64,000 bases of DNA from Trichomonas vaginalis G3 (lineage: Eukaryota; Parabasalia; Trichomonadida; Trichomonadidae), in assembly GCF_026262505.1 (NCBI RefSeq), contig NC_067207.1:24210082-24274081 (forward strand), given 5' to 3'. Positions 29,101 to 40,400 of the stretch are shown here, one piece after another; the first letter of the stretch is position 1, and every line of letters starts with the position of its first letter. Under the pieces are notes generated by a model that saw only the letters and a list, made by a program, of their open reading frames with translations, searched no databases and was not told the origin of the DNA. Made by a program: the position numbers and the translations under genes.

Positions 29101-29644
29101 TTTTTAAGAATTCTTGGTTTCCTTGTTCTCTACTTCTTTTATGTCCTTGCTCTGTTTGTGGTTGTTGCTGTGCAGTGTTTTGAACTGTTGGTTGTGGTGC
29201 AGTGTTTTGAACTGTTGGTTGTGGTGCAGTGTTTTGAACTGTTGGTTGTGGTGCAGTGTTTTGAACTGTTGGTTGTTGTGCTGGATTTTGAACTGTTGGT
29301 TGTTGTGTTGGTTTTGGTGCATGCCTGTGTCTGTGTCCATGTGACGATGTAAATGTTTTAGGTAGTCCTGGTGCAGGTGCTTCTCTTGGAGGGTTTGGTG
29401 GTATATAAGTTCCACTAGCTAGTATATAAGTTCCACCAGCTGGTATATAAGTTCCACCAGCTGGCACATATGTTCCATCTGCAGCATAATGTCCTACCTG
29501 ACTTTTCGTTTTTAAGAAAGCATTTACTAGGTCTGTTTTGGTCTGTTGTAACTCTTTTTCTTGACTTTCCACAACAGTTGTTCTAACGGCGTCATAGGCA
29601 CTTTGAACTGCCTGTCTCGTTGCTGCATCTGTTATTTTCGTCAT
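29093..29644 (-). CDS. Maverick Pro/Gln repeat protein, intact
   Basis: 183 codons, intact. A helical N terminus (VQSAYDAVRTTVVESQEKEL) is followed by four 7-residue repeats of GGTYIPA type (29399-29475, 21-bp DNA repeat), a His/Arg-rich patch SSHGHRHRHAPKP, and five or six repeats of TVQNTAPQP (29160-29310, 27-bp DNA repeat). The repeats are recent at the DNA level. A flexible linker or surface decoration of the virion is possible; no family is recognised. Confidence 0.65.
   Translation of the reverse strand: MTKITDAATRQAVQSAYDAVRTTVVESQEKELQQTKTDLVNAFLKTKSQVGHYAADGTYVPAGGTYIPAGGTYILASGTYIPPNPPREAPAPGLPKTFTSSHGHRHRHAPKPTQQPTVQNPAQQPTVQNTAPQPTVQNTAPQPTVQNTAPQPTVQNTAQQQPQTEQGHKRSREQGNQEFLKNA
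29160..29310 (-). repeat. 27-bp coding tandem repeat
   Basis: Five to six nearly identical 27-bp units encode the nonapeptide TVQNTAPQP or TVQN-AQQP. Confidence 0.85.
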
Positions 29645-29652
29645 ATTTTGTG

Positions 29653-30618
29653 CTACTTTCTTAACTCTTTGTCGAAACCTTCAGACTTCAGTTTCTTTCC
29701 AGATGAGAAGTCGTTCACTAGTTTCACCTTACTATGAAGAGCTTCGAAGGCGTTCTTAAAGTCAGCATTCATTAAAGCTTCATTTGAACTGTCTTCATCC
29801 GCTTGTATTTTTGTCCTTATTGACCTATAAGTTGGGCTGCTTTGGCGTTGGCTTGGGCATCTAACCAGTCATTATTAGCTTTTATATATTCTGCGCTTTT
29901 CATTGCCTTTTGCATGGCTGCGTCGTTATTTTTACTTTCTTGTGCTAAGTTTTCATACTGTACGGTTTGGTTTTGCAACTGTAAAAGTTTTTCTGCCTTT
30001 ACATTTGCTTCAACTTCTTTTTTATACTCATCGCTATCCATATATGTCTTCAGGGCTTTTTGTTTTATCTCTTCATCTTTCAGTACTTTATATTGAGTAG
30101 TATGGTTTTTCAAATTTATAACATCTTGTTCCATTTTTGCTACTTCTGCTGCTTTTTCTGACACTTTTTTTCGCATATTCCTCTGTACTTAGTTCTTTCA
30201 GTTGTTCTTCTTTCTTCTTTTTCTCTACGTTTAACTCATTGAGTTTCTTTGTGTGTCTGTCATATTCTAGTTTCTTTTCGTTTTCACTTATTTGTTTCTG
30301 TATGTCTATGTTTGACTTTTTGACATCTGTTATTTGATTTTTGAGTGAACTCAAATTCATTTGACTTTGAGGGTTATAAGCTGTTCCGTCTGCAGCTCCA
30401 CCATAGCCTGCCATTTTCGCTAAAAGTGCCGCTCTTAAACCTCCACTCTGTGCACCAATAACTCGGTTTAAAAGCATAGGGTTGCTTGACATTTGTTGCA
30501 ACATAGTGGGGTCATTCATCATTTGTTGTTGCAACTGTTGTTGTGGTGTCAGTTTTACTATTGGATGTTTCAATGCTCCCTTCCTCTTACGTATATTCTT
30601 ACGTAGCTTACGTGGCAT
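29653..30618 (-). pseudogene. Maverick coiled-coil protein with basic N terminus, frameshifted
   Basis: First rightmost gene, reading inward. The N terminus is very basic (MPRKLRKNIRKRKGALKHP), followed by a Gln/Met-rich part and GLRAALLAKMAGYGGA, then a long coiled coil (KKSNIDIQKQISENEKKLEY, KMEQDVINLKNHTTQYKVLK). It ends in a globular stretch (EALHSKVKLVNDFSSGKKLK). Frame changes lie near 30170 and 29820. The basic head could bind DNA and the coiled coil could form a core scaffold; that is inferred. No family recognised. Confidence 0.55.
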
Positions 30619-30830
30619 TTTAAGTGAAGTTAAAAAGCGGTTTTTGACAGATGTTTATATGACACTTTTTGTTCAGAACAAAAAACTACTCGGTCAAAGT
30701 GTTGTCAGTTTTGTAAAATAACCGTCCTATCTCATTCTATAAGGGGAAAAGGCTTCTCAAAGTATACTTCCTTGGAACGCCTGTAACTTTTCCTGTAGCG
30801 ACGATAGACCCTTATTTGTCCGGACAAAGT
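30619..30830. other. Subterminal non-coding region of the Maverick
   Basis: About 210 bp between the last gene and the right terminal repeat. It contains the leader TTTTTAACTTCACTTAAA of the 30618 gene (minus strand); nothing else recognised. Confidence 0.4.
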
Positions 30831-30893
30831 TATACTAAACATCTTCAGGGCTAGAGGGCACGAAGTGCCTGGAGGCCCCACTACCTTTTTTTT
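30831..30893 (-). repeat. Maverick right terminal inverted repeat
   Basis: Inverted copy of 7801-7863. The duplication TATAA follows at 30894-30898. Confidence 0.92.
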
Positions 30894-31537
30894 TATAATA
30901 AAATCAAAATTCGAAAATATCTATTTTTCAAAACACGCATCCAGAAGCAAAAAAAATAGGAAAAAATCATGTTCTTATAAAACTCGCTGATTTTGCAATT
31001 TTTATGTGATTTGAAGTGATAGAATATATTATCATCTTATTAAAACATATACTTCATTGTTACATTCACAAAATATTAATCAGAACACTAGGAAAAGTGG
31101 ATTTTCGAAAAAAGACGATAACAATTATTTGCAAATCGCCTCTCAATTTTGAGAGACTTTCAATTTTTACAGTGGACCCTTAACATGAAATTTATATTTT
31201 TTAATATTATTTTTTAAATTTTGAATTTTTTTGGAATTTTCAACCATGTCAAAAGTCGGGATCTACAAATGTATTCTCTTTGACATAGGATAAAAACATC
31301 CTTTCTTATAATTTCATTGTAAAATAAAATTTTCTTAAATTTATTGAATCCAAACTCAACTTTGCAACATTTTATTATCATAAAAACTAAGAAACATCAG
31401 GTAAACTTCAATTTGGAGAGCTTAAAATCATATCTAAATTGAATAATAAGGGGGAAAAAATTGTAAAAAAAATCTCATTAGATGGGGCAAAAAGTGACTT
31501 TTTTAATGTGTTTTTTAAAAAAATCGTGCCAGCAGGC

Positions 31538-31558
31538 GTGCCAGTTTGTACAACCCTA
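31538..31558 (-). repeat. Right terminal inverted repeat of the outer hAT-like element
   Basis: Exact inverted match to 3253-3273, followed immediately by the duplicated TGAACGTG. Confidence 0.85.
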
Positions 31559-31566
31559 TGAACGTG

Positions 31567-32796
31567 CAAGAAAATCTATCAGCCGATTTTGAGGAAAATG
31601 CATTAGTAATTTGATTATATTTTTTGCTCAGATTATTATTGCCATTTTTGAATTTTTAAAATTTTATACATATTTAGCTGATTTATTCGAATTATGAATC
31701 GACAAAAACTAATTATTTTAAGTTCTAAAATACTATTAATGCTTAATTTTCATATATTACAATAATGAATAAAAATATTATATTAATTATCATGAAGTAT
31801 GATTGAAATTAAACCATTCAGATTGCAATCCGAAGTTTATAATAATCTCACATATCTTGCATGTTTTAATAATACTTTCTCAAAGAGCGAATAAATGATG
31901 AGTTAATACCAATCAATTAGGCTTTCTGAGCAAAAATATCTAAATTACATAAATGTGTGAACTATTTACTAGTATTAAGATAATTTATTCCTAATAATAA
32001 AAAAAAAAAATAATAATTTTATAAGACATGCTAAATAGTTAAACATTATTCATACCATGATGCTATAAATCATTATCGTATTATTAATTTTGCTATTTTG
32101 AATAAGTCGGCAATTGAATATACGGGTAACTTTTTTTTGGCTGATAGTTTTTAAATAAATCTATTCTAAAGGTGATACTTACAATGAATCTATATGTTTT
32201 ATAGCTATTACAAGGAAAACCACCTGTACAAAAAAGTTAATAATTTAGGATTTTAACATATACGTTTGAGTAATCTCCCATGCGAGTTTCTTAATGCTAT
32301 GGCGTTTCCGTAAAGATGAACTAATAATAACATATATGATAATAAATTTGATAAATCTTTTGTATAAAAGCGAAAACATCTATTATGTTATGATCGAAAA
32401 CATAATATATGAAGTGCTTTTTCGAATGACTTTACTTGTTTCTAAAATAATGTTATGCTTGGTTCTAGACGTGGCCATTAAAAATGACGTTAAGAGAAAA
32501 AATTAACCTTATTCTAGTCAGCATACCTCTACCCTCATCCTCTGAATTCTTGCCTTATGACACCATAAAGTATTCAAAATTGAATGTTTTACAATATGAC
32601 GCCTTAGTGACGCCAACTCTCAAAATTCCCAACATTTTATCAAAGTTCTTATACTCTTCCCATCCAATAATATTTTAAATCAAAATATTATATGATTTAA
32701 TTAATAAGAACGCTGTGCACGATATATTTTCAGTATTCATCTTTATAAAATCTTAGGTTCAATATTTGAATGTGTACATTGAAATTTCGACGATAG
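31567..32796. other. Gene-free flank right of the transposon nest
   Basis: AT-rich; no supported gene. The open frames at 32294-32678 have no protein-like character. From about 32715 the sequence becomes similar to 53577-53656 (the shared upstream flank of family copies 1 and 2, including TTTATAAAATCTT). Confidence 0.4.
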
Positions 32797-33804
32797 AAAA
32801 TATCAGTTATCTCCTGGGAAGGGATCTTCCCAGGATCATGCTATGATGAAGACCACATTCATAGCGGCAATGTATTTACAAGATCAAACAACTTAAAATA
32901 TTTTGTTTCAAGCTGTTTTTTTCTTGAATTAAGTCCAAACGGTGCAATTCAAATTTCAACAACGAGTGATGATGTTAAAACATATACAGAAACAAATAAA
33001 TTCGAATCGTGTTCCTCTGGATCACACTGGGGAGGTTCTCTCTACTTTTCCAACAAAGGTGAATTTGTTCAGACAAAAAATTCATTCATTAACTCAACAA
33101 ATTCAGGCGGTGGACCTTCATTTTACATAGATGTTTCATATAAACCAAATTACAAAAATCATGCTAATGAAACTTTAGTTTACAACTGCGGCAGTTCAGA
33201 ACTAGACTGCGCTTTTACAGCTTTCATGGGTCGTGGCTTTGTAATCATGAATGAATGCAATATTACACAAAATAGAGTCAAAGGAAGTGTTTCAGGTTAT
33301 TATATATCATCAATTACCTCTGATTCATACATAACTTGTGTCAATGTCATTGAAAACAATCAAAAACAATATAATTTAAATTATCACTCATCCTCTTCAT
33401 CAATACTTAAAATTACTTCATGTAATTATATAAGAAATAGAAGTCCAACGGAAGGATCTCTGATTTATTCTTCTTCTTCTAATGTTTTCATGAGTTATTG
33501 TTTTATTCATGAGAATGAAATTCCTATCATTTTTTATTTATATCAATCTACTTTAACATTCGAAAATTCAACAACAGATAAAAATACATCATATTCATCA
33601 TATGGATATCCATCGCCAATATTTAAGAACACAGGTATTTCATTTGAAAATGAATGTCCTCTTTTGAATATTTCGACAACAGATTTTGTCGAATCATTAA
33701 AATATAAATGTCGTGATTCCACTCCAAATAATGACGAAAACGAAGAAGAAAATGAAAATAATGCTTATGTTCAAAATCATGTTAAATTTTCCTTTTATTC
33801 ATGA
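32797..33804 (+). pseudogene. Asn/Ser-rich extracellular repeat-family protein, copy 1
   Basis: An open frame of 336 codons runs from a TAG at 32794-32796 to 33804 but has no ATG until 33226. It matches copies 2 and 3 along its length. Landmarks: LKYFVSSCFFLELSPNGA, ESCSSGS--GGSLYF, NETLVYNCGSSE-DC, GFVIMNECNITQNRV, ITSDSYITCVNVIENNQ, FENECPLLN and an acidic PNNDENEEENENNAYVQN tail. Repeated short beta-strand units with NIT/NST glycosylation sites suggest a right-handed beta-helix surface protein, resembling Pmp-like trichomonad families in general pattern. Without a start, signal peptide or membrane anchor, this is probably a truncated copy. Confidence 0.55.
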
Positions 33805-34435
33805 GCAGTAAACGATTTCGAAGTCGAACATAATTTTTTTTATTAGAATTAACTAAAAACTTATCATATCAAATAGGGACATTAAAAATTGTGCGTTTTT
33901 TTTTACACCCAAGCTTTATTCTCCAATTTTCTAAGGTAAAAAGTTAATATTTTCGGTTGGGAAAAAGTTAGTAAAAATCGTTATATAGTACCTAATATAG
34001 ATGTTTATATTTTTTTGTTGTTGCAACAAAGATAAAATGTTTTTATGAGAGCGTGTCAGAAAAAAAAACATCGTTTGAGAGGAAAATTGAGTACTTTCTG
34101 ACACAAAACCCCACAATGTCAAAAACTTTGAAAGGCCAAAAATTTTTTAGTGTCAGAATGTTTACAAATGTATACTTTCTGACAAACAGAGTCTCAGAAA
34201 GAACTCAAACGGCGGTTTTAAATTTCCGCACTTTTTTTGTCGACCTTATTCCAGAACCTTTTGATTTGAACATCAGATCGTTATCGAGAAAGGTTACATA
34301 ATAATTTTATCTATATTGAGGACAAAAATTTGATGAGTGAAATGGAATTCAATTTATTTGTATATTTTGATAAAAATAAATAATATAATACTTTTATATA
34401 AAATAAACAAATAATAAAATAATAAAATATAAAAA
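33805..34435. other. Spacer between family copy 1 and the dynein 3' end
   Basis: Includes short inverted motifs GTGTCAGAAA (about 34052) and TTTCTGACAC (about 34095) and a further TGTCAGAA/TTTCTGACA pair near 34150-34185. This may be the remains of a small inverted-repeat element. An 82-codon open frame here is not supported. Confidence 0.35.
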
Positions 34436-37400
34436 TTAAATCATCAAATCATGTGGTTGACAAACAATGCATGTGCCACTAGAAATAAGTGTTTTGTCTG
34501 GAACATCAGATTGGATAAGTGCTGACCAAACGAAGTTGTTTCCGTTGATGTTGATAGTGTCTTGAGATGGAAATTGCATGTAGCAAGGACAGTTGAATGT
34601 GTGGACTGATTTAGCTTCACGAACAAGAGTGCATGTGACAGGTGGAAGAAGACAAATAGGAGATGATTTAGAGTTAGGAGGGATGATCTTTGAGTTCGCT
34701 GAATCAAAGTTTGCACCAACTAATGCGAAATTACTGAATGTAATTCCGGGATTGTTGTCTTTATGGTCAATGAACTTAAACTCGTAATTAAGTGAGTTCG
34801 TTGTAGAATTTCGTTGAATAGAAATTTCATTACGATATGAATTCAACAAACCTCGGATGTTAGTGATCAATCGACTGTCGATCTGTTTAGGAATGATTCC
34901 TGTGTTAAACCATTCACTAAGAAGTTTATTTCGTTCGTTAAGAATTGCTGTCATCTTATGAAGAGAGTCTGTACCATAATAACCAAGTGTTTCTTTCCAT
35001 TTATGTGGACACTTACCTTGGCAAATAGCTTGTGCTGTTTCAATGTCAAAGTGAAGAGGATTAGTGTCAAGATCGATTTCGCGAATAACATCGTTGTATC
35101 GCTCAATTTCGGTGATGACAAACATTGTCAATGGTGATGAAACTGACCTGATATCATTCAATGAGATGATGGATGGAATGTCTTTGCGAAGAATTTCTAA
35201 TCGCTTCAAATAATCTTTCTCTTCTAAATCGGGATTTCCTTTGTAAAATGAGAAGAATGGTTTAGAACACCACTTTGAGAAGTTAAGCCACAAAAGAGTT
35301 TGACCGATGTTGTTGTCGATAAGAAGAGGATCTAATGTGCCGAAATCCGGTAATTTATCGATGTTGTGAATTGGATCACTTGACAAAATCCATTTGTCTT
35401 TGTTTGGATTAGATGAATCAACGAAACTAAATGATTCTTCCGGTAAATCGGGACCAAGAACAGTGAACAAGATCTGTTTCAATTTACGATGGTCGTTTTC
35501 ATCAACACATGAACTGGAAAGGAATGAATCTTTGATGTATTCACGATAGTTTCGAACAAAGATTTCGTCATTTTGTGTTGCATGCATAGCAAGCAATGAA
35601 CCTTTGATGTCGTCTTCTGTCATGAATAACTTGGATGAAATGCCAATAGGAGATAAAAAGTTCGAGAATTTGATCAATGAATAAGCTAAACATGTTCCGT
35701 ATGTGATCTTCTTAGAAAGTTTAGTTGGTAATTCGATAGAACTGACGACGTGTTGGTACAATTGATTCATCTGGACTTTGATCAGAGGAAAGTCATCATA
35801 TGAATAAACAGATGACTGAAGAACGAAATCTCGTGGAATATATGATGAATCAGAACAAATCAAAATGATGTGGAAATTCTTCTGTTCATTGAATTTATCT
35901 GATAATGATGAAATGAATGTGCCACAATTTGGTGATGAATTCATGTAATGAATAGCAATTAAACCGCCTTTTTCCATTGCAATATCACAGATCTTCTTGC
36001 TTTGTTCAAGACTGTTTTCGTTCAATGAAACACTGAAAAATGACTTTTTACCACGTAATGTAACAAAATTCTCAAGTAAAACGGTGGGATCACTGAAATG
36101 TTCGCATTGTAAAATGATGTTTTTGTCTTCGGTGAATGATTCAACTGAGAATGATGGGAACAATGAAGAATAATCGTCACCAAAGACATCACAAATAAAC
36201 TTGTCAATGAATCGAAATATGTTTGTGATGTTAGAGAACTTTAATTGGTCAATTGGATCTCCTTTCTGTGTTTCAAATTTACGAAGATCAACTTTGTTAA
36301 AGTTTTCGTCAACAATGTGGTCAATGATAATATCTAAGTCTTTCATTTGAACTTTGTGTTCTTTCTCGGAGATCAAATAACCACTGATGAACATGTAAAA
36401 GAAGGAATCTGAAACGGTCATTGTTGGCAAATATGTCTTGAAAATGAAACGGATCAATGATGTTTTCAATGTTTGTAATTGTGGTTGTGTAAGAATGCCT
36501 GATGTGAAGCCTGATGATTGCAAACCAAGTTCGATAGATTTAAGGAATGTTTGCAATGAATAAAAGTGTGTTTTACAAACACGTGGCATGTATCGTGATA
36601 ATGCGGTCCACAAACTAGAAAGAACTTTAATGTGTGTTCGAAATGATTCTGTTGTCATGTCAACTTCATTATTAATTGCTGATGTGTCACTTGTGAAGTT
36701 TGTTGCTGCGAAATAACATTCTTTGGAGCGCATTAAGTCCGATGAAACTTTTCCATCGGAAAGGAAATCGAAGTCTTCTTCTTTCATAGTTCGTTCAACA
36801 ATTTCATCAATAGCATGTAATGTTTCTTCTTCGAACTTCTTGACTTCCGATTTGTTTTGAAGTTCGGCATGTGTCATTGATAACATTCTTGGAACTAATT
36901 CTGTATCGAAATAATTAACTAATCGCCATCCAAACATCGTTTCTGAGCTTTTGAGTGTAGAATCACTGACATCAACAACTGTTGTGTGACAGAATAAATC
37001 TGTTGGAATTTGTTTAACTTCTGTGATTTCACTTGTAAAAAGAATTGCTTTGAAATTTGGTGACAATTTAGATAATTCACCATTCAATGAAATCTGGATC
37101 ATGTCTTTCCTTCGAGTTAAATATGGTAAAACGGATCTGAGTTCTGGAGATATTCGATTAACATCTCTGATAATCAATGTAAAGCCTTTATGCATACTTT
37201 CATTCAATATTTCACAAAAACTTTCACTTAACATTGAAACAATTCGGTATTTTTGTTTTGGAAGAGCTTCCTTAAGCAGATTGAACATCATGTCATCTGG
37301 ATCGATGATCAGAGGAGGTTTAGGAGTGAGCATGATATGTGATAAGTCATTAGCACTGTCCAATGGTTGGAATTCTTGTTTAGTTAAATGAATGTAATCA

Positions 37401-40400
37401 ACAACATCTTTCAGTTTACTTTCAATCAAACCATGTGGTTCCAAATTGACTTGGATCTTAGAATTACGAATGATTTCTAATACATGAACAAGATTCTCTT
37501 CTCGTTCTTCTTGTTTCATGAAGCCGAAGTAAACAATGTAAGCAGAAAAAAGAATTGTGTCGCCAATCAACAACAATCGTTGTGTCGATACTTTTTGACC
37601 TTCTTCCATCCATTCGTCATTCATTAAATCTAAGCCTTTAAGCATAGTATCGATAGCTTGTTTCTTGTTCTCTAATGTCGCAAGCTCTTTTTCAAGTTGA
37701 TCTCGCATTTCAACGGCTGATTGGAATGATTTAGCTTCTTCATCGATTCGTGACATTTCTTCTTCAATTGATTTCTTCTCTGAATGTGATGATTCGATGA
37801 ATTGTGCTAAATCTTTAGATTTCTCGTTATACTCTGTTTCTTGTTGTTTAACTTTGCTGTTACTCAACGCAAGGTTATAAACTGAAACTGCATATGAAAA
37901 TAATTTGCCTAAAACGGGTGAAATTTGTGTGACGTTTTGTTCGGAATTCAAACTGACTTCATTAAAGTATTGTTCAGCGTTATTCATTGATTCTTCACTG
38001 ATATTGTTTGGATCAATAGATATTCTTAAAGTTGTTGGCAGGCTCTCATCATTGATCAGTTTCCTTCTATTAGTTTCGAAATTAGGACTTTGATTGAGAA
38101 GAGAACACAACAAATTAATTGTTGAAATCATGACTGGATTATTTTGTCGCGATGTTACTTGTCGGAATTCTTGTAACTCCGATGGTTGGATCTCATTCAA
38201 CAATTGAAGTTTCTGCGTGTAATCGGATAAATGAACGGTCATCTGTTCTTTGTTTATGATGATCATTTCATTTAATTGTTTACATTCGGCTGTTTTGATT
38301 CGTTCCTTTTCATCTAAACTAGACAAAATAGAGCGCTTTTCGTCCATTTTGGATGCGTATTGGCTGTTGTTATCGGCATTACCATTAAGTTGTTCAATTA
38401 ATGGTGTGATCTCGTTCAATCGATGTTCGGTTTCTTTGCTTTTAGTAGTTAAATCTTTGATGAAATTAATAGCGTTTTCAAGATCTTTAGATCGCTTGTT
38501 GATTTCATCAAATGATTGTCGAGACATTGTGACAAATGTAGAAGCAAAATCATTGAATATGTTTTGTGTAACAAATTCAAATTTACTTTGAATTTCTTCA
38601 TGGATTTGCAACAAAACTTTTCCAATGTTTGTAGGAGCTGTTTCGGAAAGAGGTTTAAATTCATGTTCTTTGATAACATTGTTTGCAACTCGTTGCATGT
38701 AATCGGAATTAAGTTTGTAGAAGTCAATGACATAATAATCTGGATATTCTGAAATATCGAAATCTTTGTCAACGGCAATAACAAAATGGATTTTGTTACG
38801 GATCATTTCGAATGCATAATTATATGTATCATATTTTGTTGCATGAATGTTTTGTCGATGTGTATTAAAGTGCTGATAAATGTCTTCTAAATGTGAATTA
38901 TCAAAGATCTCAAACATTGTGTTAATGTTCAATAATTTAAGTTCGTTTTGTGTATATCCTCGAACAAATAAAACAACGGAATGGCCTCCTAATATTGAAA
39001 GTAAAACATCATCAATCAATGAGCATAAACCAGATGATTTCAGCAGAGGTGTTTTCGCTTTATCTAAGACAAAGAATGAATATGATTTCTGGAAAGCTGC
39101 AAATCTTGTCAAATGATATCTTCCACTTCCTGGTGGAGCAATTAACAAACAATTTCCTGTTGGATATGAAATTGCTCGTTGCAAATGACTCCAAATGATA
39201 ATTGAGTTCAATCGCAATGTGAAAGGAAGAGGAGGTTGTAAATTCGAACAAACTTCGGTCAACATGTTAGTCAGACCTTTTAATTGGTGTTTGTTAAATA
39301 AAACACTCAGTTGATTGTTCTCAGATTGTGAAATTTCCGAATAATACATGTCACCGGAATTGAAGACAATGTCAAAGATCTGACGTTGTTGTTCTAAGAA
39401 GAAGATGTCGTTGAATGATTTCTTCAATAATTCCATGACTGTTTCTGGTTGTCTGTAAATAGAAAGGAAATTTAATTCTGCCAAAATTGTTTTGATGCAT
39501 GTTGTCATGTTTTGCTCTGTTTTAGCATTTCTACAATCAATAATTGATAGTATTTCGATTAGTTTAGAGAAATGGAAGTTTATTTTGTTCTGGTTATACA
39601 AAACTTCGAACAAATCACAGAGAGGTTGTAAAATTTTGGCAGAAATTCCAACAGCTTTTCCAATTGTATCATAGATGTATTTGATGGATTTGTATGTTGG
39701 AGGAGGAACTAAGATAGGAACAAACCTTGAAAGGAAGCGAACATCAAAGCCTTGGAGAGATGAAGTGATGACGATAACTTGGCAGCTTTTTATGATATTG
39801 TAATCAAATTTCTTGAAATCGTTTTGATGGATATCAGGGATTTTTGATGTTTTCGTGATAGCTCTAATGAATTCACATGTTTCCTTGTTATCAGGACAAA
39901 CATTATCGAATATCAAACAATACTTCTTTCGATCGAATTCCATCACATAATCTTTTGCGATTATTTTTGTGTGGAATTGGATGAAGTTACAAATTGAACT
40001 TCGTGTTGAAGTCTTCGTTACAGGGATATAGATAGGAATAATATCAGTGTTAAGGAACATGAACTTCAATAAAGTACTTTTTCCACATAATCTTTCACCA
40101 TGAATTATTAAATTGTCACTTTTTCTCATAGCGATTCTTGAATGGAATAAAGCAGGCAAAAATTGTGGCGAACAAACAGAAACATCAGAAGCCAATGTAT
40201 ATCCTTGTGATGAATTAATGATTGGCTTACCTTGTAATGGACTATAATCCAACGGTATCAATTTTCCTTTGTATAATCTCATTGATAACAAACTTGGCCT
40301 TGAATAAATGTCCCAAAAAGTGTCAGGAACAGAAAAATTGACCCAATCAGGTGGAATTTCTATGATGTAAGTTGATCTTATCCATGTATCAAATAAGTTT

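Larger units (their letters stand above)
7800..30893. mobile_element. Maverick/Polinton element (endogenous virus-like transposon)
   Basis: A 23.1-kb element with 63-bp terminal inverted repeats (7801-7863 and 30831-30893; I count two mismatches). A 5-bp duplication TATAA lies at 7795-7799 and 30894-30898. It encodes a retroviral-type integrase, packaging ATPase, probable double jelly-roll capsid protein, penton-like protein, fibre, SF3 helicase, DNA adenine methyltransferase and KilA-N proteins, which defines a Maverick/Polinton-type element. Genes in the left half run mostly rightward and those in the right half mostly leftward. Almost every gene has at least one frameshift or in-frame stop while neighbouring host genes are intact, so this copy is decayed. 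No DNA polymerase B or cysteine protease was seen. Confidence 0.93.
4556..31183. mobile_element. TTAA-bounded inverted-repeat element (Kolobok/piggyBac-like), nested
   Basis: TTAAGGGTCCACTGTAA at 4556-4572 is exactly inverted at 31167-31183. TTAA is the outermost tetranucleotide on both sides and would be the target duplication. Kolobok (known in trichomonads) and piggyBac both target TTAA; a terminus starting with GG after TTAA fits Kolobok better. Just inside the right end is a CTCTCAA-TT-TTGAGAG hairpin (31140-31155), resembling one in the small TTAA element at 59435-60483. No transposase is visible. The repeat is only 17 bp, so this call rests on the symmetry, the TTAA and the second family member. 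Confidence 0.55.
3253..31558. mobile_element. Outer hAT-like transposon, 28.3 kb including nested insertions
   Basis: The two ends are perfect 21-bp inverted repeats beginning TAGGGTTGTACA, at 3253-3273 and 31538-31558. They are flanked by a perfect 8-bp direct repeat TGAACGTG at 3245-3252 and 31559-31566. An 8-bp duplication and a TAGGG terminus fit the hAT superfamily. About 5 kb of non-Maverick DNA remains inside and shows no transposase frame, so the original element was non-autonomous or is decayed. Nearly all of its length comes from later insertions. Confidence 0.8.

Noticed and set aside
29114-29352. Plus-strand frames rich in CWLW and ELLVVVQCF repeats
   Set aside because: Antisense reading of the 27-bp Pro/Gln coding repeat of 29093-29644.
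32294-32678. Two open frames of 64-70 codons left of family copy 1
   Set aside because: No initiator, low-complexity composition, no similarity to anything recognised.
34053-34301. 82-codon open frame MSEKKTSFERK...
   Set aside because: Lies in a region of short inverted motifs in the dynein 3' flank; composition and context do not support a gene.
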